A stretch of DNA of 64,000 bases from Prorocentrum cordatum (lineage: Eukaryota; Sar; Dinophyceae; Prorocentrales; Prorocentraceae). A program made the translations under genes and the position numbers. The DNA lies in assembly GCA_963575745.1 (NCBI GenBank), contig CAUYUJ010022504.1:328001-392000 (forward strand), written 5' to 3'. The stretch's first letter is position 1, and each line of letters starts with the position of its first letter. The notes under the pieces are model-generated. The model did not search any database. It saw nothing but the letters and a program-made list of their open reading frames with translations, and was not told where the DNA came from. This document shows, piece by piece, positions 59,000 through 64,000 of the stretch.

Positions 59000-59162
59000 C
59001 ATAAATATAAAAACTCGGAGGTCCGCGCGGATTTCTCGGATCGGCGCTGGACCCCCCTCCCTGGCGCGCGGAGCGCGCCAGGGGCGGCGCCAGAGGCGCC
59101 GCCAGGGGGGCCCAGCGCGGATCCGAGAAATCCGCGCGGACCTCTGATTTTTTATGTTTATG
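59000..59162 (+). mobile_element. R2 TIR element copy 5 (best-preserved ends)
   Basis: CATAAATATAAAAACTCGGA and the inverse TCTGATTTTTTATGTTTATG, then GGTCCGCGCGGATTTCTCGG with its inverse CCGAGAAATCCGCGCGGACC. The inverted repeat is over 50 bp. Confidence 0.9.
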
Positions 59163-59214
59163 CCACTTGTTGTTCCCCGAAAACGATACCGAGAATGACG
59201 ACCCCCGACGTCAT

Positions 59215-59445
59215 GATTTTTTCATGACGAGACGATCTGTTTTCTAGCGGCTATTGCTTCTGACGTCGACCCCGAGAGGTTTCGACCCCTTCCCCGGGAC
59301 CGGCTTTTCATCCTGCGTCGTTTTTTGACGGTCCCGAGGCCCGGCAAGGACCCCCAGAGGCTGAAAATCGCGAAAATCCTCCCGTCGTGATTTTTTCGCT
59401 ACTCGAGGGGGTCTGGGAATGACGACCCCCAGACCCCCCGAAGTC
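59215..59445 (-). mobile_element. R3 TIR element
   Basis: CCCTTCCCCGGGACCGGCTT, TTTTGACGGTCCCGAGGCCC and TCCTCCCGTCGTGATTTTTT. 59446-59890 holds no recognised feature; 59580-59740 is AT-rich. Confidence 0.7.
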
Positions 59446-59893
59446 TCAAACACGGCCGTGGGTCGAGACCTCGTGGGCCGCCGGGTGTCTGGGTCGCGCG
59501 CGCCGCCGAGCCTGGCACCGGGCGAGGGCTTCAGCGGCTCAAGGCAGCACGGGCACGGGCCCTCCACTCCTCGAGCAGGAGAGATCGACTATATATAGAG
59601 AATCGACGTACAGGGCAGTTTTAAGAACATGATGTTTCAAAATATACGTTGTTTCATACATGGTTAAGTTATGAATAGTATTATGCATGAACTCATCGTT
59701 GCTTCTACTACTAACCCTGCATGTTTAATATCTGATCCGCACGCGGAGCATGTATGAAGAACGACACTGTACCCCAAAATTGGCTTGCTCGCCGAATCAG
59801 CGGAAAAATGTGTCGCGCGCTCGCAAATCTGCCTCCCTTCGACGCGTTTTTTCCCGCAGGTGCAACGGAGATTTCAAAATCGGGGCAAGTCAG

Positions 59894-60150
59894 TCCCACC
59901 AGCCCTCTGGGCGACGGGAGGTCTAACGAGGGTCTCTTTCCTCTTCCACACCCCCTATTCCCTTCGGGGAGGGGAACCCTCCCCCTCCCCTCCCTGAGGT
60001 TTTTGGGGGAGGTTCCGCGATGTGTCGGAGGCTGGTTTTTCGGCCATTGGGAGGGCCATTTTCTGCTACCCCTCACGAGGATCGTGGCCCCCGAGGGGGG
60101 GCCTAAATCGAATACCCCCTCTCTTTTGACCGACCGCCTCCAAGATGGGC
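59894..60150 (+). mobile_element. R10 element copy 3 (short)
   Basis: TCCCACCAGCCCTCTGGGCG … AAGATGGGCTGGTAAGG. Contains CCCTTCGGGGAGGGGAAC like copies 1 and 2, but lacks their interiors. Confidence 0.6.
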
Positions 60151-60448
60151 TGGTAAGGATACTTTTTCGTCAACAGGCTCGCGAGGCGGGTCGAAAGCCG
60201 TCCGAACACTAGTCGGGCCGCGACTAGGCAGCAGGAAAAGAAAGGCAAGCGAAGCGAGCGAGCGGGCAGCCACTCAGAAGGAGAGCCAGAACCGATACTC
60301 CCAAACCCGGTGGCGTTCGTCCTGATTTTTCCCAACCATCCTGTGGTGTTGGGTCCTCGTTTTGAAGAGACGGTGCCCCGCGTTCCCGCCTCCTCCTTCC
60401 TCCCTCCCTCCTGCTCCTCTCCCTCCTCCCTGCGTTTCACCCACCGAG

Positions 60449-61478
60449 TACAGCGCTTCGTGGCCCCATAGGGTGCTCCACCGAAGGCCCCAGTGGCAGG
60501 GTCCGCATGCAGTTCCACCTCCATTTCGGCGCACCCCTCACACGTTTCGTGGCCCCCATAGGGTGCTCCGCCGAAGGCCCCAGTGGCAGGGTCCGCATGC
60601 AGTTCCACCTCCATTTCGGCGCACCTCTCACACGTTTCGTGGCCCCATAGGGAGCTCCACCGAAGGCCCCAGTGGCAGGGTCCGCATGCAGTTCCACCCC
60701 ATATAAAGAAAGTATCGGCGCACCCCTCACACGTTTCGTGGGCCCCCATAAGAGGGAGCTCCACCGAGGCCCCAGTGGCAGGGTCCGCCATGCAGTTCCC
60801 GCACCATTTCGGGCACCCCTCACACGTTTCGTGGCCCCATGTAGGTGCTCCGCCGAGGCCGCGTGGCAGGGTTCCGCATGCAGTATCCACCCCATTTCGG
60901 CGCACACCCTGCACCTTTCGTGGCCCCTATTATGGTTGCTCACGAAGGCCCCAGTGGCAGTGTCCGCATGACAGTTCCCCCTTCCACCTCCATTTCGGCG
61001 AACCACCTCTCACACGTTTCGTGGCCCAATATGATGCTCCACCGAAGGCCCCAGTGGCAGGGTCCGCATGCAGTTCCACACCCATTTCGGCACACCCCTC
61101 ACACGTTTCGCGGCCCCATAGGGTGCTCCACCCAAGGCCCCAGTGGCAGGGTCCGCATGTAGTTCCACCTCCATTTCGGCGCACCTCTCACACGTTTCGT
61201 GGCCCCACAGGGTGCTCCGCCGAAAGCCCTAGCGGCAGGGTCCGCATGCAGTTCCACCCCCATTTCGGCGCACCCCTCACACGTTTCGTGGCCCCCATAG
61301 GGTGCTCCGCCGAAGGCCCCAGTGGCAGGGTCCGCATGCAGTTCCACCCCCATTTCGGCGCACCCCTTGCACGTTCCGCGGCCCCATAGGGTGCTCCACC
61401 GACGGCTCTGGTGGCAGCGTCCGCATGGCGTACCCGTGCCAATTTTGGCACACCCCGTCACACGCGTCGTGACCCTAG
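60449..61478 (-). repeat. 89-bp satellite, block 1
   Basis: About 11 units with GTTTCGTGGCCCCATAGGG, CCCAGTGGCAGGGTCCGCAT and CCATTTCGGCGCACCCCTCA. Each unit has an inverted pair: GGGTGCGCCGAA near one end and TTCGGCGGAGCACCC near the other on the minus strand. The frames seen here arise from the repeat and are not treated as genes. Confidence 0.95.
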
Positions 61479-61737
61479 AGAGCTTCACCGAGGTCGATGC
61501 CCACAACTACGTCACTCACAACTGCACATGGGTCCCTCGCCAGGATAATTCAGGACGGGGCCCCCGGAAGTCACGACCCTTTCCCCGGGACTGGGTCCTC
61601 ATCCAGAATTGTTTTTTCCCAACCATCCTGTGGTGTTGGGTCCTCGTTTTGAAGAGACGGTGCCCTGCGTTCCCGCCTCCTCCTTCCTCCCTCCCTCCTG
61701 CTGATCTCCCTCCTTCCTGCGTTTCACCCACCGAGTA

Positions 61738-63375
61738 CAGCGCTTCGTGGCCCCATAGGGTGCTCCGCCGAAGGCCCCAGTGGCAGGGTCCGCATGCAGT
61801 TCCACCTCCATTTCGGCGCACCCCTCACACGTTTCGTGGCCCCCATAGGGTGTTCCGCCGAAGGCCCCAGTGGCAGGGTCCGCATGCAGTTCCACCTCCA
61901 TTTCGGCGCACCTCTCACACGTTTCGTGGCCCCATAGGGAGCTCCACCGAAGCCCCAGTGGCAGGGTCCGCATGCAGTTCCACCTCCATTTCGGCGCACC
62001 CCTCACACGTTTTCGTGGCCCCATAGGGAGTCTCCACCGAAGCCCCAGTGCATGGGTCCCGCATTGCAGTTTCCACCCCCATTTCGGCGCACCCCTCACA
62101 CGTTTCGTGGCCCCATAGGGTGCTCCGCGGAAGGCCCCAGTGGCAGGGTCCGCATGCAGTTCCACTTCCATTTCGGCGCACCCCTTCCACATTTCGTGGC
62201 CCCATAGGGTGCTCCGCCCAAGGCCCCAGTGGCAGGGTCCGCATGCAGTTCCACCCCCATTTCGGCGTACCCCTCACACGTTTCGTGGCCCCTATAGGGT
62301 GTTCCGCCGAAGGCCGCAGTGGCAGGGTCCGCATGCAGTTCCACCCTCATTTCGGCGCACCCCTCACACGTTTCGTGGCCCCATAGGGTGCTCCGCCGAA
62401 GGCCCGCAGTGGCAGGGTCCGCATGCAGTTCCACCCCCATTTCGGCGCACCCCTCACACGTTTCGTGGGCCCCCGTAGGGAGCTCCACCGAAGGCCCCAG
62501 TGGCAGGGTCCGCATGCAGTTCCACCTCCATTTCGGCGCACCCCTCACACGTTCCGCGGCCCCATAGGGCGCTCCACCCAAGGCCCCAGTGGCAGGGTCC
62601 GCATGTAGTTCCACTTCCATTTCGGCGCACCTCTCACACGTGTCGTGGCCCCACAGGGTGCTCCGCCGAAAGCCCTAGTGGCAGGGTCCGCATGCAGTTC
62701 CACCCCATTTCGGCGCACCCCTCACACGTTTCGTGGCCCCATAGGGTGCTCCGCCGAAGGCCCCAGTGGCAGGGTCCGCATGCAGTTCCACCCCCATTTC
62801 GGCGCACCCCTCACACGTTTCGTGGCCCCTATAGGGAGCTCCACCGAAGGCCCCCGTGGCAGGGTCCGCATGCAGTTCCACCCCCATTTCGGCGCACCCC
62901 TCACACGTTTCGTGGCCCCCATAGGGAGCTGCACCGAAGGCCCCAGTGGCAGGGTCCGCATGCAGTTCCACCTCCATTTCGGCGCACCCCTCACACGTTC
63001 CGCGGCCCCATAGGGCGCTCCACCCAAGGCCCCAGTGGCAGGGTCCGCATGTAGTTCCACTTCCATTTCGGCGCACCTCTCACACGTGTCGTGGCCCCAC
63101 AGGGTGCTCCGCCGAAAGCCCCAGTGGCAGGGTCCGCATGCAGTTCCACCCCCATTTCGGCGCACCCCTCACACGTTTCGTGGCCCCCATACAGTAGGGT
63201 GCTCCGCCGAAGGCCCCAGTGGCAGGGTCCGCATGCAGTTCCACCCCCATTTCGGCGCACCCCTTGCACGTTCCGCGGCCCCATAGGGTGCTCCACCGAC
63301 GGCTCTGGTGGCAGCGTCCGCATGGCGTACCCGTGCCAATTTTGGCACACCCCGTCACACGCGTCGTGACCCACA
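61738..63375 (-). repeat. 89-bp satellite, block 2
   Basis: About 18 units of the same satellite. Left flank (61613-61737) and right flank (63297-63420) match those of block 1 (60318-60448 and 61388-61550), so the block with its flanks is a segmental duplication. Confidence 0.95.
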
Positions 63376-63424
63376 ACTGCGTCACTCACAACTGCACATG
63401 GTTGGGTCCCTCGCCAGGATAATT

Positions 63425-63975
63425 TAGACGGTCCCGAGGCGCGGCGAGGGCCCCCAGGGGCCGAAAATATTGAAAAACTGGCCGTCCTGATTCTCCTACG
63501 ACGGGGTCCCTGGCAGTCCCGACCCTTTCCCCGGGACCGGTTCGATGTTTTGACCCGGCGAGGGCCCCCAGGGGCCGAACATAGCGAAAAACTGGCCGTC
63601 CTGATTTTTTTTTTTTTTTTTACGACGCGATCGTGTCGGGGTCCCCTGCTCGAGCTCCTGCGGCGGGCGCCACCGGCGCGGGCACCGGCGCGGGCGGCGG
63701 CGCGGGCGCGGCCTGGGCCAGGCCGAGGGGCGAGCCCATGGAGGGGGAAGCCGGGAGGCCAGAACGAAGCAGGACCAAGCATTTGGAGCTCCCCACCCAG
63801 ACCTGATCGCGTGGGCAAAAAATCAGGACGGCCAATTTTTCGCTATTTTCGGCCCCTGGGGGCCCTCGCCGCGCCTCGGGACCGTCCAAAAAACGGCTCA
63901 GGATGAGGAACTGGTCCCAGGGAAAGGGTCGGGACTTCCGGGGACCCCGTCCTGAAAAAATCAGGACGTCGCATG
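63425..63975. mobile_element. R3 elements (direct and inverse) around a 190-bp core
   Basis: Inverse copy to about 63610 ending CTGGCCGTCCTGA plus a T18 run; direct copy from about 63800 starting GATCGCGTGGGCAAAAAATC. On the minus strand the core has an open frame, SSKCLVLLRSGLPASPSMGS followed by Ala/Pro repeats, a weak exon candidate. Confidence 0.7.
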
Positions 63976-64000
63976 CCTGGGCAGAGATCCGACGCCCCAG

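Noticed and set aside
60449-60900. tRNA-like folding of the 89-bp monomer (GGGTGC…GCACCC stem)
   Set aside because: No T-loop GTTC, anticodon arm or D-arm pattern fits; only a simple hairpin.
60449-63375. CRISPR-like or protein-coding reading of the 89-bp array (for example CEGCAEMEVELHADPATGAF)
   Set aside because: Units are contiguous with no unique spacers; the peptide appears because the whole unit is repeated, and the frame changes with unit length.

Overview
This window looks like nuclear DNA of a core dinoflagellate; the species cannot be told from sequence alone. The evidence is GC-rich DNA with very dense trinucleotide repeats, host genes cut into short exons scattered through kilobases of repeats, introns with GC-AG, GA-AG or no canonical borders, several intron-sized elements with terminal inverted repeats (TIRs), and retroelement proteins of types common in dinoflagellates. 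Every host exon I can identify is on the minus strand. I see no rRNA, tRNA, CRISPR array, bacterial operon or recognisable promoter.

Left part (1-24.8 kb): one host gene, a CPA2/KEA-type cation:proton antiporter, read right to left. I find six exons (24720-24610, 24379-24233, 10913-10839, 9678-9594, 1666-1614, 777-637), and the gene runs off the left edge. Only about 0.6 kb of more than 24 kb is coding. Its introns hold (i) a complete 6.45-kb tyrosine-recombinase (YR) retrotransposon at 2073-8521, with PAT/Ngaro-style split direct repeats and ORFs for a small Cys-rich membrane protein, a gag-like protein, RT-RNase H-YR and a cytosine-methyltransferase-like protein; and (ii) a LINE-like element at about 13.25-21.35 kb, in antisense, with RNase H ahead of the AP endonuclease and RT, then zinc fingers and a degenerate methyltransferase-like tail.

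Middle (25-43 kb): a second LINE-like element on the minus strand (32479-27837: endonuclease, RT, zinc-finger/RGG tail), surrounded by small TIR elements and GAG/CTC microsatellites. Ten small or medium dispersed repeat families are named R1-R10 here. R1 is a MITE with 8-bp target duplications; R2 is a TIR element that fills introns.

Right part (43-64 kb): a HAD-superfamily phosphatase-like gene in four exons on the minus strand (45919-43350), whose last two introns contain R2 copies; a large R10 repeat (about 50.9-55.8 kb) with three CGG-rich units and a LINE C-terminal fragment; a minus-strand zinc-finger exon (57939-57792); and an 89-bp satellite in two duplicated blocks (60.4-63.4 kb).

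Functionally, this is host genes expanded by repeats. The retroelements carry almost all the long coding sequence. Most are frameshifted, often at homopolymer runs, so some breaks may be sequencing errors rather than decay.
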